A stretch of 19,982 nucleotides of DNA from JAAYZQ01 sp034428935. Lineage in GTDB: Bacteria > Chloroflexota > Anaerolineae > JAAYZQ01. The notes under the pieces were generated by a model. The model did not search any database and was not told the DNA's origin. It worked only from the letters and a program-made list of their open reading frames with translations. Every line of letters begins with the position of its first letter. Position 1 is the first letter of the stretch. Positions 1-8,089 of this stretch are shown here, piece after piece. Both the position numbers and the translations under genes were made by a program. The stretch lies in the NCBI GenBank assembly GCA_034428935.1, contig DAOUHB010000164.1, forward strand, positions 1 to 19,982. Reading direction: 5' to 3'.

Positions 1-207
1 GCCAGGCCGGTGCCGCTGGACCAGGAGCTGACGGTGATCGGCGAGCTGACACGCAGCCGCACCCGAGCATACGAGGCCAGCGGCGAGATTTGCCTGCACG
101 ACGGCACGGTGCTGGTCAAGGCCAGCGGTGTCTACGTCCGCATCCCCGACGAGGTTGTGGAAGAGGCCAAGTCGGCCCTCGACTTCTGGCAGGTCGTGCC
201 TGACTAG
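1..207 (+). CDS. PaaI-like thioesterase, C-terminal fragment
   Basis: The reading frame is open from the left edge to a TAG at 205-207, so only the last 68 residues are in the window. The fragment reads as the second half of a single hotdog fold: a strand with PLDQELTVIGE, a turn, then EASGEICLHDGTVLVKASGVYVRIPDE, which is the G-x-DG-x-x-V-x-A-x-G-x-Y pattern typical of PaaI/YbgC-like acyl-CoA thioesterases. The catalytic part (the Asp/Asn and HGG region) would lie upstream of the window and cannot be checked. The family hydrolyses acyl-CoA thioesters in the cytoplasm; the substrate here is unknown. The next gene starts 64 bp downstream on the same strand with no terminator between, so the two may be co-transcribed. 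Family assignment is from the pattern only. Confidence 0.6.
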   Translation, partial: ARPVPLDQELTVIGELTRSRTRAYEASGEICLHDGTVLVKASGVYVRIPDEVVEEAKSALDFWQVVPD

Positions 208-271
208 AACGGCCTGCGGCCGGCAGCCGAGGGTGTGCCTGGCGGGATCCGATCGGGAAAGAGGAAGAGGT

Positions 272-1288
272 ATGCCTACGGGAAAACGGAAGGAAGTAGC
301 CGGCCACACCATCAGCATTGACCTCGGCGGCACCAAGATGTTGGCGGCCGTGGTCGATGGCCAGGATCAGATCGTGGGCAGGGCCAAGATGAAAACCATG
401 GCTCGGCAGGGAGTCGACGAGGTTATCCAGCGCCTGGCCGAGACGGCCCAACAGGCTGCCGATAAGGCCAGGGTCAAATGGGACCAGGTAGCCGGGGTTG
501 GCATCGGCGCCCCTGGCCCAGTGGACCCAGAAGCCGGGGTGGTATACAATCCTCCTAACCTGCCCGGCTGGAAGAAGGTGTCCCTCGGCCCGCGCCTGGC
601 CGACCTCCTGGGCGTGCCCGTGTACGTTGAAAACGACGTGAACCTTGGCACCCTGGGCGAATACCGCATGGGCGCCGGCCGTGGAACCCGCGACATGGTC
701 GGCATCTTTGTTGGGACAGGAGTGGGCGGCGGGCTGATCCTCGACGGCAAGCTGCGGACCGGCTTCCGCCACGCCGCCGGCGAGCTGGGCCACATGGTCG
801 TCCTGGCCGACGGCCCGGTGTGCGGCTGCGGGCGTCGGGGGTGCCTGGAGGCCCTGGCCAGCCGCACGGCTGTCGAGCGCGACATCCGCCTCGGGCTGCA
901 GGCCGGGCGAGAGAGCCTGATCCCCGAGCTCAGCAAGGGCAAGTCCCTGCGCCTGACGAGCGGCGTGATTGCCAAAGCCTTCCACAAAGGCGATCCCCTG
1001 GTCGCCGACGTCATACGCCGTGCCCAGTGGTACCTGGGTCTACTCACTGCCTCGGTGGTCAACCTCCTCGACCCCGAGATGGTCGTCTTTGGTGGTGGCG
1101 TTGTGGAGGCCCTCGACGATGCCTTTCTCGACCCCATCCGCGTCACCGCCCGGCAGCACTACATCCAAAAGATGGACGCCGGCCGGGTGCGCATCGTGCC
1201 CGGCAAGTTGGGCGACTATGCCGCCGTGTTCGGCGCTGCCGCCCTCGTGCGCGACCGTGCAGCGGGAATCCCACCGGCGCGAGATTGA
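272..1288 (+). CDS. ROK-family sugar kinase (glucokinase-like)
   Basis: This 338-residue protein is an ATP-dependent kinase of the ROK family, most like bacterial glucokinases that make glucose-6-phosphate in the cytoplasm. The phosphate-1 loop is DLGGTK at residues 17-22. The catalytic Asp is in ENDVN (E120-N121-D122), and the phosphate-2 loop is GTGVGGG at 148-154. The ROK zinc site is complete: H174 in GELGH, then C184, C186 and C191 in CGCGRRGC. A late GGGV segment supports the nucleotide site. The ATG at 272 is chosen because GAGGAAGAGG lies just before it; the frame is open further upstream to 128, but that extension overlaps the preceding gene and looks non-coding. The length fits the family (about 310-340). 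ROK proteins can also act on N-acetylglucosamine, N-acetylmannosamine or fructose, or be repressors. There is no N-terminal HTH, so it is an enzyme, but the sugar is not proven. Confidence 0.9.
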   Translation: MPTGKRKEVAGHTISIDLGGTKMLAAVVDGQDQIVGRAKMKTMARQGVDEVIQRLAETAQQAADKARVKWDQVAGVGIGAPGPVDPEAGVVYNPPNLPGWKKVSLGPRLADLLGVPVYVENDVNLGTLGEYRMGAGRGTRDMVGIFVGTGVGGGLILDGKLRTGFRHAAGELGHMVVLADGPVCGCGRRGCLEALASRTAVERDIRLGLQAGRESLIPELSKGKSLRLTSGVIAKAFHKGDPLVADVIRRAQWYLGLLTASVVNLLDPEMVVFGGGVVEALDDAFLDPIRVTARQHYIQKMDAGRVRIVPGKLGDYAAVFGAAALVRDRAAGIPPARD

Positions 1289-1310
1289 GCCCGGTCCCTG
1301 GCGCCCGCAG

Positions 1311-1339
1311 TTGATTTTGCAGCCTAAATCGGTTATAAT
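1311..1339 (+). promoter_or_regulatory. Sigma-70 promoter of the slipin gene
   Basis: TTGATT at 1311-1316 and a consensus TATAAT at 1334-1339 are separated by exactly 17 bp. Transcription would start near 1346. The SD AAGGAGGT at 1353-1360 then lies 5 nt before the ATG at 1366. The slipin is therefore expressed independently of the ROK kinase. Confidence 0.85.
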
Positions 1340-1365
1340 CTAGATATATCTGAAGGAGGTGAGCG

Positions 1366-2154
1366 ATGGGCCTGTTCGACTCTGTTCTCCCGGGTATCAT
1401 TGCCGTCCTGGTTCTCCTGGCACTGATCGCTTCCTCGGCCATCAAGGTGGTCCAGGAGTACGAGCGCGGTGTCATCTTTCGCCTGGGTCGCCTGCAGGGC
1501 GCCAAGGGTCCCGGACTGTTCTTCATCATCCCCATTTTTGACCGCATGGTCAAGGTGGATCTGCGGGTGGTCACCCTCGACATTCCGGCACAAGAGGCCA
1601 TTACCCGCGACAATGTCACGGTCCGCGTCAACGCCGTGGCCTATTTTCGCGTCGTGAACCCCAACGATGCCATCGTCCAGGTGGAGGACTTTCAGCGTGC
1701 CACCTGGCAGATCTCGCAGACCAGCCTGCGCTCCGTTCTGGGCCAGTCGGATCTGGACGAGCTCCTCATCCACCGCGACGAGATCAACCAGAAACTGCAA
1801 AAGATCATCGACGAGGCAACCGAGCCGTGGGGGATCAAGGTCAGCATCGTGGAGGTCAAGGACGTGGAACTGCCCGACACCATGAAGCGCGCCATGGCCC
1901 GCCAGGCCGAGGCCGAGCGCGAGAAGCGGGCCAAGATCATCCACGCCGAGGGCGAGTTCGACGCGGCGCAGCGGTTGCAGGATGCGGCCAGCGTCATTGC
2001 CCAGGTGCCCGCCGCCATCCAGCTTCGCTATCTGCAGACCCTGACCGAGATTGCCGTCGAAAAGAACTCGACCATCATCTTTCCCGTGCCTATCGAGTTC
2101 GTGAGCGCCTTCCAGGCCTGGCTGCAGAAGCCGGAGGTGGCCACCCCGGAGTAG
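1366..2154 (+). CDS. SPFH/stomatin-family (slipin) membrane protein
   Basis: This 262-residue protein has one N-terminal hydrophobic segment (about residues 7-25) followed directly by an SPFH/Band 7 domain. Diagnostic stretches are QEYERGVIFRLGR, GPGLFFIIPIFD and a Lys/Glu-rich helix with ARQAEAEREKRAKII. The C-terminal part (VPIEFVSAFQAW) is the usual slipin end. Family members oligomerise in the membrane as scaffolds for lipid domains and for proteases. In many bacteria a slipin gene sits beside an NfeD-like serine protease; none is adjacent here, the neighbours being a kinase and ruvB. It has its own promoter and a strong SD, and is probably monocistronic, ending at the hairpin shared with ruvB. 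Family assignment is firm; the physiological role is unknown. Confidence 0.93.
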   Translation: MGLFDSVLPGIIAVLVLLALIASSAIKVVQEYERGVIFRLGRLQGAKGPGLFFIIPIFDRMVKVDLRVVTLDIPAQEAITRDNVTVRVNAVAYFRVVNPNDAIVQVEDFQRATWQISQTSLRSVLGQSDLDELLIHRDEINQKLQKIIDEATEPWGIKVSIVEVKDVELPDTMKRAMARQAEAEREKRAKIIHAEGEFDAAQRLQDAASVIAQVPAAIQLRYLQTLTEIAVEKNSTIIFPVPIEFVSAFQAWLQKPEVATPE

Positions 2155-2160
2155 TCAGCC

Positions 2161-2187
2161 GTGGGGCGGCTCTATGGGCCGCCCCAC
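2161..2187. terminator. Convergent hairpin between slipin and ruvB
   Basis: GTGGGGCGGC at 2161-2170 pairs perfectly with GCCGCCCCAC at 2178-2187 across a 7-nt loop. It lies 6 bp after the slipin stop and 2 bp after the ruvB stop on the other strand, so it can serve both genes. Neither side has a U-tract, so termination efficiency is uncertain. Confidence 0.6.
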
Positions 2188-2189
2188 CC

Positions 2190-3209
2190 TTAGAACAGTC
2201 CGGGCTGCATGGGCTCCTGGTAAGCGATGCCCAGGTGCTCGTATGCCCGCCGGGTGGCGACGCGTCCCCGTGGCGTGCGGTCCAGAAAACCCAACTGCAA
2301 GAGATAGGGCTCGACTACGTCCATGATGGTGTCCGCTTCCTCCGACAGGGCCGCGGCGATGGTCTCCAGGCCCACCGGCCCACCGTCAAACTTCTCGATA
2401 ATGGTGTACAGCACGCGCCGGTCGATATCGTCCAGGCCCAGCGGATCCACCTCCAACAGCACGAGCGCCTCTTCGGCCACGTCCCGTGTGATTGCCCCAC
2501 CAGCCCGCACCTGCGCATAATCCCGCACGCGCTTTAGCAGGCGGTTGGCAACCCGCGGCGTGCCCCGCGCTCGCCGCGCGATCTCGCCCACACCCGCCTC
2601 GTCAATTTCGACGTCGAGGATGGTCGCCGAGCGGCGGACGATGGCCTCCATGGCCGCCGGATCGTAAAAGTCCAGGCGATACACAGCGCCAAAGCGCGCC
2701 CGCAGCGGCGCCGTCATCAAGGCCAGCCTGGTGGTAGCGCCGATGACGGTAAAGTGTGGCAGGCTCAACCGGATGCTTCGCGCCCCTGGCCCCTTGCCGA
2801 TGACAATGTCCAGGGAGAAGTCCTCCATGGCCGGGTAGAGCACCTCTTCCACCACCCTCCCCAGACGGTGGACCTCGTCGATGAACAGCACGTCACCCTT
2901 GTGCAGGTTTGTCAGAATAGCCGCCAGGTCGCCGGCCCGCTCGATGACCGGCCCGGCAGTCACCCGGATATTGACTCCCATCTCGTTGGCAATGACGTGT
3001 GCCAGGGTCGTCTTGCCCAGGCCCGGCGGACCGTAGATCAGCACGTGATCCAGCGACTCACTGCGCGCCTGGGCGGCCTCGATGAGGATGCGCAGGTTCT
3101 CCTTTACCCGATCCTGGCCGATATAGTCGTCCAGCTTTTGCGGGCGCAGTCCAACGTCCAGGCCGGTTTCCTCGTTCTTTTTCTGGGAAGAGACAATCCG
3201 ATCGGTCAT
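2190..3209 (-). CDS. ruvB: Holliday junction branch-migration helicase RuvB
   Basis: This 339-residue AAA+ motor drives RuvA-bound Holliday junctions during recombinational repair. The RuvB N-terminal signature LRPQKLDDYIGQ is followed by Walker A GPPGLGKTT at 60-68 and Walker B FIDEVH with D111-E112. The sensor-1 region is GATTRLALMTAPLRARFG, and the C-terminal winged helix contains FDGGPVGLETIAAAL. The ATG at 3209 is preferred. The frame can be extended to a TTG at 3236, but that codon has no SD and lies upstream of the expected transcription start from the promoter at 3239-3267. GAGG lies 6 nt before the chosen ATG. ruvA and ruvC are not in the window, so ruvB stands alone here, which is common outside Proteobacteria. 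Function is secure from the motifs. Confidence 0.97.
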   Translation of the reverse strand: MTDRIVSSQKKNEETGLDVGLRPQKLDDYIGQDRVKENLRILIEAAQARSESLDHVLIYGPPGLGKTTLAHVIANEMGVNIRVTAGPVIERAGDLAAILTNLHKGDVLFIDEVHRLGRVVEEVLYPAMEDFSLDIVIGKGPGARSIRLSLPHFTVIGATTRLALMTAPLRARFGAVYRLDFYDPAAMEAIVRRSATILDVEIDEAGVGEIARRARGTPRVANRLLKRVRDYAQVRAGGAITRDVAEEALVLLEVDPLGLDDIDRRVLYTIIEKFDGGPVGLETIAAALSEEADTIMDVVEPYLLQLGFLDRTPRGRVATRRAYEHLGIAYQEPMQPGLF

Positions 3210-3238
3210 GCCTAGCCTCGCCCTCTTTTCATGCAAGG

Positions 3239-3267
3239 ATTATACCAAAAATGGCACGCGATGACGA
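3239..3267 (-). promoter_or_regulatory. Probable ruvB promoter
   Basis: On the minus strand a perfect TATAAT (plus-strand 3239-3244) lies 17 bp from TCGTCA (3262-3267), a 4/6 match to TTGACA. Transcription would begin around 3232, which gives a short leader before the ATG at 3209. It lies just downstream of the hairpin that ends the spoVR operon, so ruvB is an independent unit. Confidence 0.65.
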
Positions 3268-3275
3268 ATAACACA

Positions 3276-3307
3276 CTGCGCCCGGCAGCCACGGCTGCCG
3301 GGCGCAG
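3276..3307 (-). terminator. Terminator hairpin of the prkA-DUF444-spoVR operon
   Basis: A 14-bp perfect stem (3276-3289 with 3294-3307, core GCCCGGCAGC) closes on a CACG/CGTG tetraloop 20 bp after the spoVR stop. On the minus strand it is followed by TGTGTTATT, which is moderately T-rich. It separates spoVR from the ruvB promoter. Confidence 0.72.
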
Positions 3308-3327
3308 GAGGAGCGAACCGATAAGGT

Positions 3328-4812
3328 CTAGAGCCTTTTTTCTGTGCGCTTCTTGCCGTCAAAGCTGAGCCGCTTGGGCTCTTCGTCGATGACGGTCTCG
3401 ACGTGCACCGGCCGGTTCCAGATGGCGTATAGGTTCTCCATCGTCTCCCGGGCCCAACCCAGGTGCAGGTCCACACCTTCGTGCTGGTGCCGCAGGAGTA
3501 GCTCGCCCCGGTTGCCATAGTTGGCATCTTGCACGACGATGATGGGTTGGCCAAAGTTGGTCATACTGAACAGAAGCTGCTGCTTGATGTCCTCGAACTC
3601 GCGGCTGTCGATGACATACTCGCGAGTGATGGGATTGTACCGGTAACTGAACAGCTTGTGCTGGCGCGCGAACTCGGGCGTCAGGAAGGTGTCGATGAAG
3701 CCAATGTCGTTGTAGATGCGCCGCACCTCGAACAGCTTCTCCCGGCCCAGCCCCAGTTGCAGGTCCCAGTTCTGCCGGGCAACCTGATCGTCGCATTCTT
3801 CCCATTCCTTGCCAAAACAGCCCCGGTTCCAGCGGTCCTCGATGTCGCGCAGCAACTCCAGACCGAGCTTGTAAGGGTTCAACCGGCCGGGCGATGTTGC
3901 CATGGTGCCGGCGTGGTGCTCGGCATAGTCGATAACCTCGTCGGACTCCAGGGCCTTTTGGGTCATAATGGTGCTGTGCCAGTAGCTGGCCCAGCCCTCG
4001 TTCAAGATCTTGGTCTGGCCCTGGGGCGCAAAGTAGTAGGCCTCTTCGCGCACGATGGCCAGCACGTCCCGCTGCCACTCGGCCAGGGGCGCGTGCTCCA
4101 GCAGAAAGAGCAGCACATCTCGTTCGGGCGAGTCTGGAAAGCGCTTCTTGCGCTCTTGCTCCTCTTCCCGCTTCTGCTGCTGCGCCTCCAGAAAGTCCTG
4201 TGGATTGATGTACGTGTCCATGTAGGGCTTGCTAGGCAGCTTGCGCACCGGCTGGAGACGGCCCTGGTCCTCTTCTACTCCGTGTCGATAGCCGTTGGGA
4301 CGGCGCTGGATTCCCAGGGCGTGGACGTCGATGAGGTTGTCGAGAGACAGGCACACGTCCAGGAAGCGCTCCACCGGCTCGTAGCCAAAGCGCTCCATGT
4401 AGCGGCGCAGACGGGTGCCGTGGTTCGCCACCTCGTCCACCATCTTGCGATTGGTCTGGCTGAACCACAGGTTGTTCTTGAAAAAGTCCACGTGGCCGTA
4501 CACGTGGGCCATCACCAGCTTCTGGTCCACCAGCTTGTTGCTGGCCAGGAGGTAGGCATAGCTTGGGTCGTTGTTGATGACCATCTCGTAGATACGGTGC
4601 AGGCCATAGGCATAGCTCTTGGCCATGCGAAGATAGTCCATTCCGAACCCCCAGTGTGGATACCGGTTGGGAAAGCCGGTATACGCCGCCACCTGGTTCA
4701 TCTGCCTGTAGTCCACCATTTCGAAACGGGTCTCGAAAAAGTCCAGCCCATACTCCCGGGCATAGCCCTCGATCTCGACCTGCATTTCGCACAGCTCTGG
4801 TGGAAGATTCAT
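3328..4812 (-). CDS. spoVR: SpoVR-family protein
   Basis: This 494-residue protein matches the SpoVR/YcgB family along its whole length (relatives are about 470-510 aa). Characteristic segments are the N-terminal MVDYRQMNQVAAYTGFP and WGFGMDYLRMAKSYAYGL, and HVYGHVDFFKNN with H103 and H107. NEGWASYWHSTIM, NPYKLGLELLRDIEDRW, and near the C-terminus VQDANYGNRGELLLRHQHEG also match. The name comes from a spore-cortex phenotype in Bacillus, but homologues are widespread in non-sporulating bacteria and their biochemical activity is not established. The conserved His and Glu residues (HVYGH, NEGWASYWH) look like possible metal ligands; that is my inference. Its ATG lies one base after the upstream stop codon, so translation is probably coupled. 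A KREEEQERKKR-like charged stretch near the middle is likely a flexible segment. Confidence 0.95.
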   Translation of the reverse strand: MNLPPELCEMQVEIEGYAREYGLDFFETRFEMVDYRQMNQVAAYTGFPNRYPHWGFGMDYLRMAKSYAYGLHRIYEMVINNDPSYAYLLASNKLVDQKLVMAHVYGHVDFFKNNLWFSQTNRKMVDEVANHGTRLRRYMERFGYEPVERFLDVCLSLDNLIDVHALGIQRRPNGYRHGVEEDQGRLQPVRKLPSKPYMDTYINPQDFLEAQQQKREEEQERKKRFPDSPERDVLLFLLEHAPLAEWQRDVLAIVREEAYYFAPQGQTKILNEGWASYWHSTIMTQKALESDEVIDYAEHHAGTMATSPGRLNPYKLGLELLRDIEDRWNRGCFGKEWEECDDQVARQNWDLQLGLGREKLFEVRRIYNDIGFIDTFLTPEFARQHKLFSYRYNPITREYVIDSREFEDIKQQLLFSMTNFGQPIIVVQDANYGNRGELLLRHQHEGVDLHLGWARETMENLYAIWNRPVHVETVIDEEPKRLSFDGKKRTEKRL

Positions 4813-4813
4813 C

Positions 4814-5926
4814 TCACCGCCCCTTTCCCAGGAATGCCTTGATGGCCTCGTAAATCTCGTCTTTTTCGCCGATGGTCGCCAGGGTCAGGCGTTCCGGATC
4901 ATCCCAGTCCAGGTGTTTCAAGGTCCGGGTGTACATACTCTGGCCGCGCGGGCCCTGGACCTCGCCGTAGCAAAACAGGTTCACATCGGGCAAGAGATCC
5001 TGGGCCAGCAGCCGAGCACAGCGGGAGTTGTCGTCCTCCCAGTTGTCACCATCGCTAAACTGAAAGAGATAGATGTTCCACTCAGCCGGGTTGTAGTTGG
5101 TGCGGATGAGGTCGCGGCAGAGGAGCAGCGCCGACGAGATGGCTGTGCCGCCGCTCTCCCGTGTGTGATAAAAGGTGTGCTGATCCACCTCGCGCGCGGC
5201 CGCGTCGTGGATGATATACCGCACGTCCACCTTCTGATACTGTGACCTGAGCCACGTATCGATCCAGAAGGCGGTCAGTCTCACGATCTCTTTTTTTTCG
5301 TTGTACATCGAGCCTGAAACGTCCATCATGTAAATGATGACCGCGTTGCTGTCGGGCCGGAAGTGCGTCTTCCACGAGCGATAGCGCTTGTCCTCGCGGA
5401 CGGGAATCACCACCGGCCGGTCCTGGTCGTAGGCTCCCATGGACACCTGGCGCTTGAGAGCCTCGCGGTACGTTCGCTTGAAGTGCCGCAGGCTCTCGGG
5501 ACCCACGCGCCGGATGCCGGTATAGCGGTCGACGGTGCTCTCGATGTTCTCCTTGCCCCGGGGCTGGATGTTTGGCAGCTCCAGCTCATCGCCCAGGATG
5601 CGAGCCAGGTCCTCGAGGGGAACCTCCACCTCGAGGATGTGCTCGCCAGGGCGATCCCCCGCCCCGTCGCCTTCGCCGGGGGCATCCGGATCGTAGCCGA
5701 TGGGCGTGCCGGGCTCGCCGTCGCCCTGTCCGACGCCGCCACTCTGCTGCCGGCCAAAGCGAAAGCGGGGCAACTGGATCTGGGGCACCGGAATGCTCAC
5801 CAGGTCCCGACCCTGGCGGCCGATCAGCTCGCCGCTGGTCATATACTTGCGCAAGTTCTCGCGCACCTTGCCCCGCACGATCTGGCGAAACCGGCTGACG
5901 TCTTGTTCGATGCGAGCAGTTGTCAT
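4814..5926 (-). CDS. yhbH: DUF444 (YeaH/YhbH) family VWA-like protein
   Basis: This 370-residue protein belongs to DUF444 (UPF0229), the constant middle gene of prkA-yhbH-spoVR operons. The N-terminus is basic (SRFRQIVRGKVRENLRKYM). A Gly/Asp/Pro-rich low-complexity segment follows (about 60-95), then the conserved PRGKENIESTVDRYTGIRRV region. A von Willebrand A-like domain contains a MIDAS motif, DVSGSM with D202, S204 and S206, then ESGGTAISSAL and QFSDGDNWEDDN. The family is thought to be a cytoplasmic adaptor or partner of the PrkA kinase; its molecular activity is not defined. Its SD (TAGGAGG, 5934-5940) overlaps the prkA stop codon, which points to translational coupling. The length is close to B. 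subtilis YhbH. Family identity is firm. Confidence 0.95.
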   Translation of the reverse strand: MTTARIEQDVSRFRQIVRGKVRENLRKYMTSGELIGRQGRDLVSIPVPQIQLPRFRFGRQQSGGVGQGDGEPGTPIGYDPDAPGEGDGAGDRPGEHILEVEVPLEDLARILGDELELPNIQPRGKENIESTVDRYTGIRRVGPESLRHFKRTYREALKRQVSMGAYDQDRPVVIPVREDKRYRSWKTHFRPDSNAVIIYMMDVSGSMYNEKKEIVRLTAFWIDTWLRSQYQKVDVRYIIHDAAAREVDQHTFYHTRESGGTAISSALLLCRDLIRTNYNPAEWNIYLFQFSDGDNWEDDNSRCARLLAQDLLPDVNLFCYGEVQGPRGQSMYTRTLKHLDWDDPERLTLATIGEKDEIYEAIKAFLGKGR

Positions 5927-5933
5927 GGTCCTG

Positions 5934-5940
5934 CCTCCTA
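5934..5940 (-). promoter_or_regulatory. Ribosome binding site overlapping the prkA stop
   Basis: On the minus strand TAGGAGG both ends prkA (TAG) and forms the SD for the DUF444 ATG 7 nt further on. Ribosomes finishing prkA can thus reinitiate directly. Confidence 0.8.
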
Positions 5941-7986
5941 TGGCCGGCCCTTTGTATCACCCCGGGCAAAGATGCTGGCGACATAGTTCAAGACGTCGGT
6001 GGCACAGATGTCGCAGTAGCCATAGCTGTTGATGAGGCGCGTCTTGACGATATCGATCTTTTCCTGGGTGTCCTGGTCCACCACACTGGAGACCAGGGAG
6101 GTCAGCTTGATCGAATCCTTCTGATCCTCAAAGAGCTTGAGCTCCAGGGCCTTGCGCAGCCGCTCGTTGGAATCCCAACGGAAGGCGCGACCGTCAAGGG
6201 CCAGGGCCGCGATATAGTTCATGATCTCCCGCCGAAAGTCGTCTTTGCGGCTCTCGGGGATGTCGATCTTTTCTTCGATGGAGCGCATGAGCCTCTCATC
6301 CGGCTCCTCGTCCTCGCCGGTGTACCGGTTACGCACCCGCTCCCGCTGCGTGTAGGCCTTGACGTTGTCGATATAGTTCGCTGCCAGGCGCGAGATCGCC
6401 GCTTCGTCGGCCGTGATGGCCCGCTGGACCTCGGTCTTGACGATCTCGTCGTACTCTTCGCGCACCACGGCCAGCAGCTCGCGGAAACGCGCGCGCTGCT
6501 CCTCGCTGGTGACCAGCGAGTGGTGCCGCAGGCCCGTTTCCAGCTCGCGCAACACGATAAAGGGGTTCAGGCAGCCGGCGATGGCGTCGCCCACCAGGGC
6601 ATTGGATAGCTTGTCCTGAATGTAACGGGGCGAAATGCCCTCCATGCCCTCGTGCTTGGCTTCGTCGCGCAGCTCGCGCACGCTGTCCTCGGTGAACCCG
6701 GGCAGGGTCTTGCCGTCGTACAGTTTTAGCTTTTGCAGGAGGGTCAGCCCAGCGTGCTTTGGCTCCTCCAGGCGCGTCAGGACGGCCCACAGGGCGGCCA
6801 TCTCGATGGTGTGGGGCGCGATGTGCTGCCCGATCACCCGGCCATCGCCAAAGTCTCGCTCGTAGATCTGCACCTCGTCGGCGTAGCGGGTCACGTATGG
6901 AATGTCGATCTTGACGGTTCTGTCCCGCAGGGCCTCCATGTACTCGTTGCTGAGGAGCTTGCGGTACTCGGGCTCGTTGGTGTGCCCGATGATGACCTCG
7001 TCGATGTCCGTCTGGGCAAACTTCTTGGGTTTGATCTTGTGCTCCTGCGACGCCGTCAGCAGGTCGTAGAGAAAGGCGACGTCAAGCTTCAAGATCTCGA
7101 CAAACTCCACCAGGCCCCGATTGGCAATGTTCAGCTCGCCGTCAAAGTTAAAGGCACGCGGATCGCTGTCGGAGCCATACTCGGCGATCTTGCGATAGTT
7201 GATGTCGCCCGTCAGCTCGGTGGAATCCTGGTTCTTTTCGTCCTTGGGCTGGAAAGTGCCGATGCCCACGCGGTCCTTCTCTGACAGGACGACGCGCCGC
7301 ACGCGCACGTGCTCGGCGACGTGGGTCCAGTCTCCCTGGTACTCTTCCATCAGCCGCCGATAGACATAGCGACAGGCGGGGCATAGCTCTCCCTCCAGGA
7401 TCACCCACTCGCTCGCCGGCCGGCCATTGTTGATCTCGGCCAGCACGGTGCTGCGCATCTCCTGGGGGATCAGGTGCAGGGGCTCTTCGTGCATGGGGCA
7501 ATCCATGCGGTCGCCAGGGGAGCCGGGCACGTCCACCCAGCTCAGGCTGTAAAGGGCACCGTCCTCGGTGGCCGAATAGGCTTCCAGCCCCTTCTTGAGC
7601 AGGCGGACGATCGTGCTCTTGGCACTGCCCACCGGCCCGTGCAGGAGCAGCACGCGCTTCTCGGTGCCATAGCGGCGCGCCGCCGACTCGAAGGCCTGCA
7701 CCAGTTGGAACAGAGCCGGATCCAGCCCGTAGACGGCGTCGCGGCCGTTATCAAAGGGGTCGTCGAAGAACTTGTAATGGACCAGGCCTTCCCGGTTATG
7801 GGTATACTCCTCGGTCCCATAAGAGACGATCATGTCGTACAGACGCTGATACGCCGTGCGGGCAACCTTTGGATTCTGCTGCACCAGCTCGATGTAATCG
7901 GCAAAGGTGCCTTCCCAGTGTCGCTGGCGGAACCCATGCACGTCCTGCAATTCACCAATGAGCGAGATTACGTTGAGCTTTTCCAT
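5938..7986 (-). CDS. prkA: PrkA family AAA+ ATPase / serine protein kinase
   Basis: This 682-residue protein is the PrkA (YeaG) type. Its N-terminal half is an AAA+ domain with Walker A GPVGSAKST at residues 117-125. Following it are the family-typical DCPMHEEPLHLIP and ELCPACRYVYRRL stretches, whose Cys and His residues look like a metal site. RANRGLVEF-like and HTNEPEY segments follow, and the C-terminal region has the kinase-like helical part (DEEPDERLMRSIEEKIDIPESRKDDFRREI). PrkA proteins have been described as Ser/Thr kinases and, in Bacillus, also as AAA+ proteases; which applies here cannot be read from the sequence. The ATG at 7986 is used because GGAGGT (7991-7996) sits 4 nt before it; a GTG at 7998 overlaps that SD. 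It is first in the operon with DUF444 and spoVR. No sigma-70 promoter is evident upstream. Confidence 0.96.
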   Translation of the reverse strand: MEKLNVISLIGELQDVHGFRQRHWEGTFADYIELVQQNPKVARTAYQRLYDMIVSYGTEEYTHNREGLVHYKFFDDPFDNGRDAVYGLDPALFQLVQAFESAARRYGTEKRVLLLHGPVGSAKSTIVRLLKKGLEAYSATEDGALYSLSWVDVPGSPGDRMDCPMHEEPLHLIPQEMRSTVLAEINNGRPASEWVILEGELCPACRYVYRRLMEEYQGDWTHVAEHVRVRRVVLSEKDRVGIGTFQPKDEKNQDSTELTGDINYRKIAEYGSDSDPRAFNFDGELNIANRGLVEFVEILKLDVAFLYDLLTASQEHKIKPKKFAQTDIDEVIIGHTNEPEYRKLLSNEYMEALRDRTVKIDIPYVTRYADEVQIYERDFGDGRVIGQHIAPHTIEMAALWAVLTRLEEPKHAGLTLLQKLKLYDGKTLPGFTEDSVRELRDEAKHEGMEGISPRYIQDKLSNALVGDAIAGCLNPFIVLRELETGLRHHSLVTSEEQRARFRELLAVVREEYDEIVKTEVQRAITADEAAISRLAANYIDNVKAYTQRERVRNRYTGEDEEPDERLMRSIEEKIDIPESRKDDFRREIMNYIAALALDGRAFRWDSNERLRKALELKLFEDQKDSIKLTSLVSSVVDQDTQEKIDIVKTRLINSYGYCDICATDVLNYVASIFARGDTKGRP

Positions 7987-7990
7987 CTTT

Positions 7991-7996
7991 ACCTCC
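7991..7996 (-). promoter_or_regulatory. SD that fixes the prkA start
   Basis: GGAGGT on the minus strand lies 4 nt before the ATG at 7986. The longer in-frame start (GTG, 7998) overlaps this SD and lacks one of its own. Confidence 0.8.
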
Positions 7997-8032
7997 ACAC
8001 TTGACTTCTTCCAAATGCCCGTTCATTTTGGG

Positions 8033-8081
8033 GCCCTCTCGGGGCCCTCTTTCAAAGCCCTGTTCAAAGCCCTCTTTCAAA
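8033..8081. repeat. Tandem imperfect 11-13 bp repeats upstream of prkA
   Basis: Four head-to-tail units on the plus strand: GCCCTCTCGGG (8033-8043), GCCCTCTTTCAAA (8044-8056), GCCCTGTTCAAA (8057-8068) and GCCCTCTTTCAAA (8069-8081). Each of the last three contains the near-palindrome (C)TTCAAAG at its junction, with centres 12-13 bp apart. They lie about 50-95 bp before the prkA start codon, where an activator or repressor array could sit. Confidence 0.75.
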
Positions 8082-8089
8082 GAAAGAGG
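8071..8089. repeat. Perfect inverted repeat, possible hairpin
   Basis: CCTCTTTC (8071-8078) and GAAAGAGG (8082-8089) are exact complements around an AAA loop. It overlaps the last tandem-repeat unit. A second inverted repeat follows immediately: GGCCGGCCC with GGGTCGGCC, about 8088-8114, with one G-T pair. Together they could form a structured leader in a prkA transcript, or a terminator for the sigma/anti-sigma operon, though no T-run follows on the minus strand. Confidence 0.55.

Noticed and set aside
3529..4842. 437-residue plus-strand ORF opposite spoVR
   Set aside because: It is antisense to a clearly conserved gene, has no recognisable domain and a Val/Leu/His-rich composition typical of reverse-strand reading in GC-rich DNA.
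8033..8081. CRISPR-like array
   Set aside because: Units are 11-13 bp, contiguous and without spacers, so this is a short tandem repeat and not a CRISPR.
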